Shown piece by piece: positions 36,126 to 45,675 of a DNA stretch of 64,000 nt. Position 1 is the first letter of the stretch, and each line of letters opens with the position of its first letter. The notes beneath the pieces were generated by a model. That model was not told where the DNA came from. It saw only the letters and a program-made list of their open reading frames with translations, and ran no database searches. Source of the DNA: Keguizhuia sedimenti (lineage in GTDB: Bacteria; Pseudomonadota; Gammaproteobacteria; Burkholderiales; Burkholderiaceae_D); contig JAUYVH010000011.1 in the NCBI GenBank assembly GCA_030715135.1, positions 49,201 through 113,200 of the forward strand, read 5' to 3'. The translations under genes were made by a program, and so were the position numbers.

Positions 36126-36572
36126 TTAGAGCACGTGAAGCTTGTGCGACGCGAACACGGCCAGGGGCGCCAGCGCGAGCAGCGCCGTGATGAGCACCCG
36201 CACCATGCCGCTGATCCGGCTGCGCTCGGTCCACGCGACCACGATCAGCGTAAACAGCGCATACAGTCCGATGAACCATTGCAGGTTTTGCACATTCAGC
36301 GCATCGAAGCTGAAGCGCGCATCCGGGACCAGGCCCATGTTGATGGCGCTGAGCATGGCGGCCGCGCCGATTCCGATGACCGCCAGCACCAGCATCAGCA
36401 AACCCTTGCTGCCGCGCCGCGTGGTCTGTTGCCCCTTCTGCTGTTCATGTTCGGCTTCACGCACGTTGACCGCTTCGCGGTGCCGCAGGAAGACCAGCAT
36501 GGTGTCGACCTGCTTGTATGGGATGATGCCGGCGGAAGCCGCAGCCAGCAGATCTTCACGGGTGAGATTCAT
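36126..36572 (-). CDS. Small inner-membrane protein, uncharacterised
   Basis: The protein has 148 residues, with AAGGAGAA eight bases before the ATG. Residues 1-55 are cytosolic and charged, with a short helical segment (REDLLAAASAGIIPYKQVD) followed by HREAVNVREAEHEQQKG. Three hydrophobic segments follow, at about 58-80, 96-114 and 121-142. The N-terminal part resembles the small helical linker seen in many membrane proteins that recruit partners, but no known domain was recognised. It is monocistronic and ended by a strong terminator. Its function is unknown. Confidence 0.75.
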   Translation of the reverse strand: MNLTREDLLAAASAGIIPYKQVDTMLVFLRHREAVNVREAEHEQQKGQQTTRRGSKGLLMLVLAVIGIGAAAMLSAINMGLVPDARFSFDALNVQNLQWFIGLYALFTLIVVAWTERSRISGMVRVLITALLALAPLAVFASHKLHVL

Positions 36573-37137
36573 TCTTTCTCCTTGATCGGAATTTTATTTT
36601 TCAATAAGGCGCTGGCCGCACAAGACGGTCCGGTGCATCGACAGCCCGTGGACGCGCAAGCGGCGGTCCCGTGGAACCCGGCATCTGCCGGTACGGAAAC
36701 GCCGCAAACCTGGGCCATGCATGCCGCCGGACGCCACTGCTGCCCAAATTCCCCTGAACAATCCGGCCTGACGGTATGCCGTCGTAGTAATTCGAGTAGC
36801 CGGGCAGCTTTCGATGTGCGCCATTAACACAGTTTCGATCTTATTAGAGCTATTTTTTTTGCCCGCCGGATAGACAAATATCAAATTTTTTCTATTGACT
36901 GGATGAAATTAATCGCTCCATATGACGCAGCTCCACCCAGTTGCGCGTAGGCTATCCGTAGAGCGGCATATATATTGCGCCACAGCAAAACCCATGCCCC
37001 TAAAGCGCTCTCTGCTTAAGGTCTGCTCTCCCCTTTTAAGCCGCGCTTATCCCGAATCATTCCCGAATCGGCCGAGCGCACGCCCTAAGGTAAAATGTCG
37101 GCCAACCACGAACGCAAATTTCCCGAACTGACAATCC
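36573..37137. other. Intergenic gap upstream of glnS
   Basis: This stretch holds the divergent promoters of the small membrane protein and of glnS. A possible glnS -10 (TAAAAT) lies at 37091-37096, about 42 bases before its ATG; no good -35 was found. A 96-codon minus-strand ORF near 36594-36884 has low-complexity content and no ribosome site, and I do not call it. Confidence 0.4.
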
Positions 37138-38883
<1,746 letters not shown>

Positions 38884-38950
38884 AGCTAACCTTTATTTTA
38901 GTTATCGAAGCACTAGCCAAGAAAATCTTTTCTTTAGCGAGAGGAACATT

Positions 38951-40030
38951 TTGGGTGAATTACTTTTACAAGAATATGACTCTAAAAGAGAGCTTTTTGA
39001 AACCTTTACACAAAAAGCTGCTTCGCTGCTTCGCGAATTATTGGCGAGCCATAACGTTACCGTACATAGCGTAACAAGTAGGACTAAAGATAGATCAAGC
39101 CTTTCGAAAAAGCTGTCTAAACAAGGAAACACTTACTCCATTTTGGGCGACATAACAGATATCGCGGGCGTAAGAATCACCACCTATTTCGAAAATGATG
39201 TAGACAAAGTCATTGAAATAATAGAACGTGAATTTAGTATCGACGAAACAAACTCAGTTGATAAACGAGCCTTATTAGACCCCGACCGATTTGGTTATCT
39301 TTCTACACATCATGTAGTAACACTTAAAAAAGCCCGTTGCGATTTATTAGAATACAAACGCTTTGAAAACATAAAACTAGAAATCCAGACGCGCTCTATT
39401 CTTCAGCATGCATGGGCAGAGATCGAACACGACTTAGGATATAAATCAAAGCTGGAAGTCCCCAAAGAAATACGACGAAAATTTTCTAGATTAGCTGGGT
39501 TACTTGAACTGGCAGACTCAGAATTTATTGCCATTAGAGATGAACTGGCTAACTATAATGATATGGTTCAAGGACAGATTAAATCTGTACCTAATTTAGT
39601 TGAAATCGATAAGAGCTCTTTAAATGCGTTTGTTAACACAAATAATTTAGTTAAGTTATTAGATGAATCTATAGCTCGCGCAGGGAAATGGCAGCTCATA
39701 AAGAACGAAGATTTTGTAGCGAATACTGTTGATAAATTACATTTCGCTGGTATCTCTACGATTGCAAAACTAGAAAACGCATTAATTGAAAATTCCAACA
39801 TCATTAAGAAGTTTGCCTCCATTTGGCTGAACGACAGTGAATTTAATACCAGTACTGCGGCATCGGGTATCTCACTTCATTATTTAATTTATATTAAATC
39901 CTCGAGGGAAGGCGGAAAGAAAAAGCTAGAGGAATATTTTGACCTTTTCTTTAATTTAGGTGATCCCGAACAGCGTAATGAGGTTATGGATAAAATCCAG
40001 GGACTAGTTGAGCAAGCACTCCTTAATTAA
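38951..40030 (+). CDS. RelA/SpoT-domain nucleotide pyrophosphokinase, A+T-rich
   Basis: The protein has 359 residues from a TTG at 38951, six bases after GAGG. Residues 1-195 form a (p)ppGpp-synthetase domain with apparently intact active-site motifs: SRTKDRSSLSKKL, DIAGVRI, GYLSTHHVV and LEIQTRSILQHAWAEIEHD followed by GYK. There is no HD hydrolase domain and no TGS/ACT region, so it is not a housekeeping Rel. The C-terminal 165 residues are helical and unrecognised. Gene composition is clearly A+T-richer than the flanks, a sign of transfer. Short synthetases of this type include alarmone producers as well as toxic or anti-phage enzymes (toxSAS, CapRel); no clear antitoxin is adjacent, so a defence role is inference. 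Confidence 0.88.
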   Translation: MGELLLQEYDSKRELFETFTQKAASLLRELLASHNVTVHSVTSRTKDRSSLSKKLSKQGNTYSILGDITDIAGVRITTYFENDVDKVIEIIEREFSIDETNSVDKRALLDPDRFGYLSTHHVVTLKKARCDLLEYKRFENIKLEIQTRSILQHAWAEIEHDLGYKSKLEVPKEIRRKFSRLAGLLELADSEFIAIRDELANYNDMVQGQIKSVPNLVEIDKSSLNAFVNTNNLVKLLDESIARAGKWQLIKNEDFVANTVDKLHFAGISTIAKLENALIENSNIIKKFASIWLNDSEFNTSTAASGISLHYLIYIKSSREGGKKKLEEYFDLFFNLGDPEQRNEVMDKIQGLVEQALLN

Positions 40031-40048
40031 CCAAACTAAGGTAGGAAT

Positions 40049-40095
40049 AATAGGGGACAGGCCACGATTATTTTAACCGTGGCCTGTCCCCTATT
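40049..40095. repeat. REP-like inverted repeat, best copy
   Basis: An 18-base perfect inverted repeat: arm 40049-40066 (core TAGGGGACAGGCCACG) and arm 40078-40095, with an 11-base A+T-rich loop. Further half copies (CTATTTGTG and TGTCCCCTAT) follow to about 40120. It sits in the space after the RelA/SpoT gene. Related elements lie at 42247, 49381 and 53410. Confidence 0.85.
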
Positions 40096-40146
40096 TGTGC
40101 CTATTTGTGTGTCCCCTATATGTAATTTTCTAGACGAAGCTAAATA

Positions 40147-40572
40147 ATGCGCCCCATGCTCTTGATTTTTTTACTTGCATCGTCGTCTTGCTATGCTAAC
40201 GACTATAGTTCGCCCTATGGTGAGTGGCGTGGGCAAACGCAGTATCAAGCATTCATAAGAACGACTTCCAACCCCGCTGCCCATATCGTTACAAACCTCA
40301 CGATCAATATTGACCCAGGAGGAAAAATAACAGGGAAAAGTACGGAAAACGGATGCCAACTTCTTGGGCTAGCCGAACCTGGCGTAACACCTGCCATCGT
40401 TACACTCAATGTCACACTAACTGGCTGCACCTATGCGGGATACAACAGGACATACCGAGGGCTATTGTCCGTATTTTCCAAAGATCGCTATGCAAAATTT
40501 TCACTCCAAGCGATTGATGTTTCTTCCGGAAAGGCTGGCACTTACAACATCACGGCGACAATGCGACGCTAA
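40147..40572 (+). CDS. Small secreted protein, uncharacterised
   Basis: The protein has 141 residues. Residues 1-18 (MRPMLLIFLLASSSCYAN) form a signal peptide, with cleavage likely after CYA. The mature part looks beta-rich, with YGEWRGQTQYQAFIRTT, VTNLTINIDPGGKITGKST, TLNVTLTGCTYAGYNRTYRG and FSLQAIDVSSG; two cysteines (in ENGCQL and TGCTYA) could form a disulfide. The pattern resembles small lipocalin- or lipid-binding-like barrels, but I recognise no named family. It lies in the A+T-richer island after the RelA/SpoT gene, on the same strand but separated by a REP-like element, so co-transcription is doubtful. No strong ribosome site precedes the ATG. Confidence 0.65.
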   Translation: MRPMLLIFLLASSSCYANDYSSPYGEWRGQTQYQAFIRTTSNPAAHIVTNLTINIDPGGKITGKSTENGCQLLGLAEPGVTPAIVTLNVTLTGCTYAGYNRTYRGLLSVFSKDRYAKFSLQAIDVSSGKAGTYNITATMRR

Positions 40573-40615
40573 TTGGCAGTAATTCGGGAACAGACCCAAT
40601 TACATTGGGATGTGC

Positions 40616-41329
40616 ATGAAAATTGATATCAAGTTCGATTTCAGGTCGGATACACCGCCAGGCAAAGACCCAGATGCTCATAGCACAACGCTTCGCCGAT
40701 ACCATAAGCATCTTTGGAACAAGGCATTACCATGCGGCAAAATATTCACTCTTGAATACGGCCCGCGAAATTGCCTCCTCCATCGATCAGACTTAGGCCA
40801 ATTCTTTTTATCGAGCGATTCCGCGATTCCTACCTATACAAAGTGGCGCATTATCTCGGCGATCATTGATCAAATACCTTATGTGGAGCGTGAAGAGTTC
40901 ATTCGTCTTAGCTACACAATCGGCGGGATGATTCTTTTTCCCAAGAACCGAATCGGCAAGGAGAACACAATAAATGGGGCTCGTGGATTTCATCCACTGA
41001 TTAAAGATAGGTTTGATCTGACAGTAGAATGCATTCGGAGATTCTATCTAGGAGAAGCTAGTCCATTAGCTGACACGCTTGCTCGATATGCGGACTTCTT
41101 CCGACTATTCAAAAACTTCCGTGGTTACGTGGAATTTTTCCTCCTTCAGGATATGGTTTCGGAAGACTATTCCAGCGTCAAATTCTTTATCCCTTTTTCT
41201 GAATTTAATACGGCACCGCTCCCAAGCAACCTTGCGACCTACCTGGATTATCGGGAGCGGGCAAGCTTATTTATTGAATCGCGCAATCAAAGAATCCTTA
41301 AATACTCCAGATTTTCTAGTTCGAGCTAA
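40616..41329 (+). CDS. DUF6994-like protein, uncharacterised
   Basis: The protein has about 237 residues from the ATG at 40616 (MKIDIKFDFRSDTPPGKDPD), with another ATG two codons upstream. This opening, followed by STTLRRYHKHLWNKALPCGK, matches my memory of the uncharacterised DUF6994 family; a profile search should confirm it. The middle is rich in aromatic and charged residues (YTIGGMILFPKNRIGKENTI, NGARGFHPLIKDRFDLTVEC) with no signal peptide or membrane segment. It is in the A+T-richer island with the RelA/SpoT protein and is transcribed in the same direction. Relatives occur as scattered accessory genes, and their function is unknown. A role in defence or nucleotide handling would be speculation. 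Confidence 0.65.
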   Translation: MKIDIKFDFRSDTPPGKDPDAHSTTLRRYHKHLWNKALPCGKIFTLEYGPRNCLLHRSDLGQFFLSSDSAIPTYTKWRIISAIIDQIPYVEREEFIRLSYTIGGMILFPKNRIGKENTINGARGFHPLIKDRFDLTVECIRRFYLGEASPLADTLARYADFFRLFKNFRGYVEFFLLQDMVSEDYSSVKFFIPFSEFNTAPLPSNLATYLDYRERASLFIESRNQRILKYSRFSSSS

Positions 41330-41497
41330 AGGAGACAGGCTCGATTGTGCATGCTACAAAATCCGGGATCACTATCCAAAAATCGGCTGGGTTAATGCAG
41401 GCAGAATGTGAATGTCACGCCGGACTCACTGCATTCTTCCCGGCGGTCCGCAAATTGTTTTGGCGCTGCCGGTGCGAAAGAATAGAATGAGGCAAGC

Positions 41498-42151
41498 ATG
41501 TTGCCTGGGTTTCTATCCATGAAAATGAGATTCCTGCTAGCCGTGACGGCTTTGTTCTGCGGCGCGACACCTCTTGGCGCGCAAGAGGTGGACAGCAATA
41601 CCGGCACATCCGCCGAGGCAAACGCTGCGCCAGCTAAGCAACCCAAAGCTGCGCCGAAAAGCGCAGCAACAGCTAAGCCTAAAACCAAACCCAAAGCCAA
41701 ACCCAAAACCAAGAAAAAACCCGCCGCCAAATCAAAGAAACCGGCCAAAGCGCCGACAGTCCCGCGCGCGGACCACATCTCCGAGGAAGAGCGGGCAGCA
41801 ATCGCTGTCGCCCGCCAACAATACAAACAAGACGTGGCGGAATGGATAGGAAAAACCAGCACCGCGAAAATGCATCAAGAGCGCCCGCAAGCGCTATTGC
41901 GCTCCGTGGTGGTGCTTAAATTTTCAGTAAATGCGCAGGGCAAGGTTGTCAAAAGCTCAGTGCGGCGTTCCAATCGTGACCGTGAAGCCGAAGAGGCTGC
42001 CATGGCGAGCTTGAAGGAAGCATCGCCTCTACCTAAGCCCCCGGCCATTCTTGTACGGCACGGCCCGGTTGAAATGCACGAGACTTGGCTATTCAATAAG
42101 GATGGCCGCTTTCAGATACGCAGCACAGCGCAGAAACAAATGGATCATTAA
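41498..42151 (+). CDS. TonB C-terminal-domain protein with Lys/Pro-rich linker
   Basis: The protein has 217 residues; GAGG lies five bases before the ATG at 41498. Residues 1-29 look like a signal peptide (FLLAVTALFCGATPLGAQE), so it may be exported rather than anchored like classic TonB. Residues 45-90 are a Lys/Pro/Ala repeat (KPKTKPKAKPKTKKKPAAKS) expected to be extended. From about 110 the TonB C-terminal fold is seen: LLRSVVVLKFSVNAQGKVVK, SSVRRSNRDREAEEAAMASL and LPKPPAILVRHGPVEMHETW. No ExbB/ExbD genes are near. It could instead act as an envelope scaffold rather than in energy transfer. Confidence 0.78.
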   Translation: MLPGFLSMKMRFLLAVTALFCGATPLGAQEVDSNTGTSAEANAAPAKQPKAAPKSAATAKPKTKPKAKPKTKKKPAAKSKKPAKAPTVPRADHISEEERAAIAVARQQYKQDVAEWIGKTSTAKMHQERPQALLRSVVVLKFSVNAQGKVVKSSVRRSNRDREAEEAAMASLKEASPLPKPPAILVRHGPVEMHETWLFNKDGRFQIRSTAQKQMDH

Positions 42152-42169
42152 CCAGCAGGGCAAATTTAT

Positions 42170-42239
42170 CGCTACATCGAGCTTAATCCTACCCGGGGCC
42201 TGCATAGTGACCTATCCGAGCGACTATCGCTGGAGCAGC
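42170..42239 (+). pseudogene. Remnant of a REP-associated tyrosine transposase (RAYT)
   Basis: Bases 42170-42196 encode RYIELNPTR, then one base later 42198-42239 encode ACIVTYPSDYRWSS. Joined, these match the conserved C-terminal motif of REP-associated IS200-like transposases (R-Y-I-E-L-N-P-x-R-A-x-x-V then P-x-D-Y-x-W-S-S). A one-base insertion at 42197 breaks the frame and nothing else of the gene remains nearby. A REP-like inverted repeat starts eight bases downstream, just where such elements flank RAYT genes. Confidence 0.8.
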
Positions 42240-42246
42240 GACACAA

Positions 42247-42290
42247 ATAGGGGACAGACCACAATTACTTTTTAACGTGGTATGCCCTAT
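42247..42290. repeat. REP-like inverted repeat, degenerate copy
   Basis: ATAGGGGACAGACCAC (42247-42262) faces GTGGTATGCCCTAT (42277-42290); the arms pair imperfectly around an A+T-rich loop. It lies directly after the transposase remnant and shares its core with the copy at 40049. Confidence 0.7.
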
Positions 42291-42381
42291 ATTTATTGAT
42301 GCAGAGTTCATGTCCCCATAGCGGACGATTCGTCCGGCCTAAATAGTTCTAACATCGGCTGCGGATGCTGGCAGTAACGCG

Positions 42382-42406
42382 AAACTGATTTACGCTTAAT
42401 CAGTTT
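42382..42406. terminator. Possible hairpin terminator
   Basis: AAACTGATT (42382-42390) pairs perfectly with AATCAGTTT (42398-42406) around a seven-base loop. The stem is A+T-rich and the T-run is short, so it would be weak. Confidence 0.4.
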
Positions 42407-42681
42407 GATTCTGTCAACTCGGTATTGAACTTCCTCATTGGCGGCGGCATTTCCGATGCAGAGCAGAATTTATTACGCGTTGTCTTGCGTGCATGCAAAG
42501 TGCACAAGTGTCTGCAAGCGTATTTTTGTGATTGCGCCTCCATTTTTGCAGAATCTTCATTTGAAGCACCTTTTCGTTATGCAGAGGCGTTGCATTCAAG
42601 TTTTTGGAATGTTTATTCCAGACAATTACGACAAAGGTGTGGCGTTTCAAATTCTGCGCTTTCCGGCAACAGGAGTAAAAA

Positions 42682-43497
42682 ATGACTCAGGCCGAACTCG
42701 ATCAGCAGCTCGGAAGATGGGCACGGATGGGCTACGGCTCCAGGGGAGTGATTTATCTGGTTATCGGCGGCCTGGCACTCCTTGCCGCGCTTGGCGAACG
42801 TGGAGGACAAACGACGAGTTCAAAAGGCGCCATGCTCAAGATTCTCGAACAGCCTTTTGGGAACGTCCTGTTTTTCCTGCTCATTATTGGGTTGCTTGGT
42901 TATTCCACCTGGCGTGCAATCCAGTGTTTCAAAGACCCGGACGGACATGGGTCGTCGGGCAAAGGCCTGGCCGTGCGGACCGGCTTGCTTATCAGTGCTG
43001 TCGCGCATACGGCCTTGGCATTCTGGGCAGCCAAGCTATTGATCGGTGCGGGCAGCGGTGGTTCTTTGCAAAATGGAGGAAACGGTTTCCTCACGACGAA
43101 TCTGGGCCAGATTGCGCTGGGGATTGCCGGAATCGCGGTGATCGTGACGGGCTTTGCGCGTATCTACAAAGGCGCTACCGCACGCTTTGAAAAATACATG
43201 AACATCCCTTCGGATAAGCGGAGATGGGCAAGACCGGTTTGCCAGTTCGGATTGATTGCTCGCGGCGTGGTGTGGCTGATTATCGGCTGGTTGCTGATAA
43301 AGGCGGCCTGGCTGGCGAGCGGAGGCGAAATCGGCGGAACGTCCGAGGCACTGGCGATGCTGCGCGACCAATCCTATGGTCGATGGCTGCTGGGTATTGT
43401 GGCCGCCGGGCTGTTTTCTTTCGGTATTTACTGCTTCCTGGAAGCGGCGTATCGGCGGATTAACTGCTCGATCGTCGATCCTGGGCAAAATCGGTAG
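42682..43497 (+). CDS. DUF1206 membrane protein
   Basis: The protein has 271 residues; AGGAG lies six bases before the ATG. It matches DUF1206: three repeats of paired membrane segments, each opening with a short ARxGYxxRGxxY-type motif, here RWARMGYGSRGVIYLVIGG at residue 12, GLAVRTGLLISAVAHTALAF at about 94, and VCQFGLIARGVVWLIIGWLL at about 182. Six hydrophobic stretches are visible. The family's function is unknown. It stands between decayed mobile DNA and the lipid kinase/metallophosphoesterase pair, and its own base composition is like the GC-rich backbone. Confidence 0.88.
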   Translation: MTQAELDQQLGRWARMGYGSRGVIYLVIGGLALLAALGERGGQTTSSKGAMLKILEQPFGNVLFFLLIIGLLGYSTWRAIQCFKDPDGHGSSGKGLAVRTGLLISAVAHTALAFWAAKLLIGAGSGGSLQNGGNGFLTTNLGQIALGIAGIAVIVTGFARIYKGATARFEKYMNIPSDKRRWARPVCQFGLIARGVVWLIIGWLLIKAAWLASGGEIGGTSEALAMLRDQSYGRWLLGIVAAGLFSFGIYCFLEAAYRRINCSIVDPGQNR

Positions 43498-43711
43498 CAC
43501 CGGGCACGCAGGGTTTTAAGCAAGTGCCTACCGCCTGCTCAGCGACGATACCGCCAAGGTGATCAGGCGTACTGCTGTTGATCCGCATCCATTTCTGCCG
43601 GGAATTTCCCAGCTTCTCCTGCGCTCAAACACGGTATTCCTGCATGTGCGAGCATGTAGCCATGCGAAACAACTTACCGTCACCTGAACCGCCTATCCAA
43701 TCAAGGCTTCA

Positions 43712-44689
43712 ATGACTTCCAATACCGATCCAGCCAAGCCCCCGTTGCTATTCGTGATGAACGCGGCTTCCGGCCATAATGATGCGACGGCCACGCGCGC
43801 GGCCATCGAAGAAATCCTCGCCCGGGAACAGCGGACTTATCGCATCCATGTCATAGAAGATCCGCGCCACATTGGTGAAACCGCCCGCAAAGCGGTTGAA
43901 GAAGCGAAGGCCCGCGGCGAAGTCGTGGTGGCGGTGGGAGGCGACGGCACTATCAATGCGGTAGCCAATGCCGTTCTGGGCAGCGGCTGCACGTTAGGCG
44001 TACTGCCTCAGGGAACATTCAATTATTTTGGGCGTGCCCATCATATTTCCGAAGACATTGAAGAGGCCTTACATGCACTGCTCAATGCGCAGCCGCAGCC
44101 GGTGCAGGCGGGCCTGTTGAACGGGCGAATTTTTTTGGTGAATGCCAGTGTCGGCCTGTATCCGCAACTTCTGGAGGACCGGGAGGCATTCAAGCAACAA
44201 TACGGCCGCAGCCGCCTCGTTGCGCTCTGGTCGGGACTGAGGACGCTTCTTCACCACCACAGGCAGCTGCGCATCACGCTGGAAGAAGGCGGCCAGGCCA
44301 GGAATCTGCGCACGCCGACGCTTGTCATCGGCAACAATCCCTTGCAGATGGAACAGGTCGGCATTCCACTGGCGGAGGATATCAAGGGCGGCCAACTGGC
44401 TGCCATCGCCGTGAAACCGGTTGGCGTGCTGGGCATGCTCTGGCTCGTGATCCGCGGCGCTGTGGGGAAACTGGGCGATGCAGAGAATGTGATTAACTTC
44501 AGTTTTACGCGGCTGGTGGTGAAACCTTCTTCGCTTTACCGCTCGCGGCGCGTGAAGGCTGCGATAGACGGTGAAACCATCTGGATCGATGCCCCGTTGA
44601 AATTCAGGGTATCCCCCGTGCCGCTGCTGTTGTTGAAGCCGGTTCTGCAGCCTGCGGCACAAGGCGAAACGGAAGAGAACGCGCAATGA
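43712..44689 (+). CDS. Diacylglycerol kinase-family lipid kinase
   Basis: This soluble kinase of the DAGK catalytic-domain family has 325 residues and phosphorylates lipid alcohols such as diacylglycerol or ceramide with ATP. It opens with LLFVMNAASGHNDATATRAA and the nucleotide-binding loop VVAVGGDGTINAVANAVLGS is followed by LGVLPQGTFNYFGRAHHI, all standard. The C-terminal beta-sandwich ends around APLKFRVSPVPLLLLKP. The stop overlaps the next start (ATGA), so it is translationally coupled to the metallophosphoesterase. The pairing with a phosphoesterase suggests linked lipid or phospholipid turnover, though the substrate is not visible. Confidence 0.92.
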   Translation: MTSNTDPAKPPLLFVMNAASGHNDATATRAAIEEILAREQRTYRIHVIEDPRHIGETARKAVEEAKARGEVVVAVGGDGTINAVANAVLGSGCTLGVLPQGTFNYFGRAHHISEDIEEALHALLNAQPQPVQAGLLNGRIFLVNASVGLYPQLLEDREAFKQQYGRSRLVALWSGLRTLLHHHRQLRITLEEGGQARNLRTPTLVIGNNPLQMEQVGIPLAEDIKGGQLAAIAVKPVGVLGMLWLVIRGAVGKLGDAENVINFSFTRLVVKPSSLYRSRRVKAAIDGETIWIDAPLKFRVSPVPLLLLKPVLQPAAQGETEENAQ

Positions 44690-45486
44690 CGGTCGTGCTG
44701 CATATCTCCGATACGCATTTCGGCACCGAACAGCCTGATGTGGTCGAGGCGCTGGTTCAGCTGTCGCAGCTTCAGCGCCCGGACCTGGTGATCCTCTCCG
44801 GAGACATTACCCAACGAGCGCAAAACAACGAGTTTTCAGCGGCGCGGCGCTTCATGGACCGGCTTCACACACCGGCGAGCCTGGTTATTCCGGGCAACCA
44901 CGACATTCCCTTGTTTGACCTGTTCTCGCGGCTGTTCATGCCTTATGCGCGGTTCAGCCGCGTATTCGGCAAGGAGCTTGCACCGGAGTATGAATCGCCC
45001 GACCTGCTTGTCGTCAGCGTGAAAACCACCCGGCGCTACCGCCACATAGAAGGCGAAGTTTCAGAGCGCCAGATCGATGGGGTCGTCAAGCGCCTGCAGC
45101 AGGCAAGGCCGGACCAGTTGCGGCTGGTCGTCACGCATCAGCCGGTGCACGTGATAAAGGAAGAAGACAGGAAAAATCTCCTGAACGGCAGGAATGAAGC
45201 GATTGTCCGTTGGGCGGAAGCCGGCGCGGACCTAATTCTAGGCGGGCATATACACCGGCCCTTTGTCAGCGCCTTGCACGAAGAAATACCCGGTCTTAAG
45301 GGACGTACCTGGGCTGTGCAGGCCGGCACCGCCCTGTCCAATCGTATTCGTTTCGAAGCCGGCAACTCCGTCAATGTGATTCGATGCGGGACTGATCATC
45401 AACGCCTGTGCGACATCGAACGCTGGGATTACGACCCCGTGACACGATCGTTTCAGATGAAAGCGAAGGAAGAACTATCGCGCTAG
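44686..45486 (+). CDS. Calcineurin-like metallophosphoesterase
   Basis: The protein has 266 residues. The full metallophosphoesterase set is present: HISDTHFG (residues 6-13), LSGDITQR, IPGNHDIP, then LVVTHQPVH and LGGHIHRPFV, which bind a dinuclear metal centre. There is no signal peptide, so it is cytosolic. The start overlaps the lipid kinase stop by four bases, so both are made from one transcript. Homologues paired with DAGK-like kinases occur in other bacteria; the likely substrates are phosphorylated lipids or cyclic nucleotides, but sequence alone does not decide. Confidence 0.92.
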   Translation: MTVVLHISDTHFGTEQPDVVEALVQLSQLQRPDLVILSGDITQRAQNNEFSAARRFMDRLHTPASLVIPGNHDIPLFDLFSRLFMPYARFSRVFGKELAPEYESPDLLVVSVKTTRRYRHIEGEVSERQIDGVVKRLQQARPDQLRLVVTHQPVHVIKEEDRKNLLNGRNEAIVRWAEAGADLILGGHIHRPFVSALHEEIPGLKGRTWAVQAGTALSNRIRFEAGNSVNVIRCGTDHQRLCDIERWDYDPVTRSFQMKAKEELSR

Positions 45487-45675
45487 TCGTTCTTCATCTC
45501 CTCAAGAAGCCCGTTGCCCCGCCTGCATGACTCTAACGGCAATTCCACGCATCAAATAAAGAGCGCTTCTTTCATGCCATGAATATGGCATTGCGAGCCT
45601 GCAACAGCCATGACAGCATGAGCATCGCTGTTTTTGCATCATCCATAGGCCGCGAATCAAACGAAGGGGTGAATC

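Larger units (their letters stand above)
42152..42681. other. Decayed mobile-element gap
   Basis: The gap between the TonB-like gene and the DUF1206 gene holds the transposase remnant, a REP-like repeat and a hairpin at 42382-42406. The remaining 270 bases contain no supported gene; two short ORFs (one per strand) lack ribosome sites and recognisable content. Composition is mixed and A+T-richer than the downstream genes, fitting an old insertion point. Confidence 0.6.
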
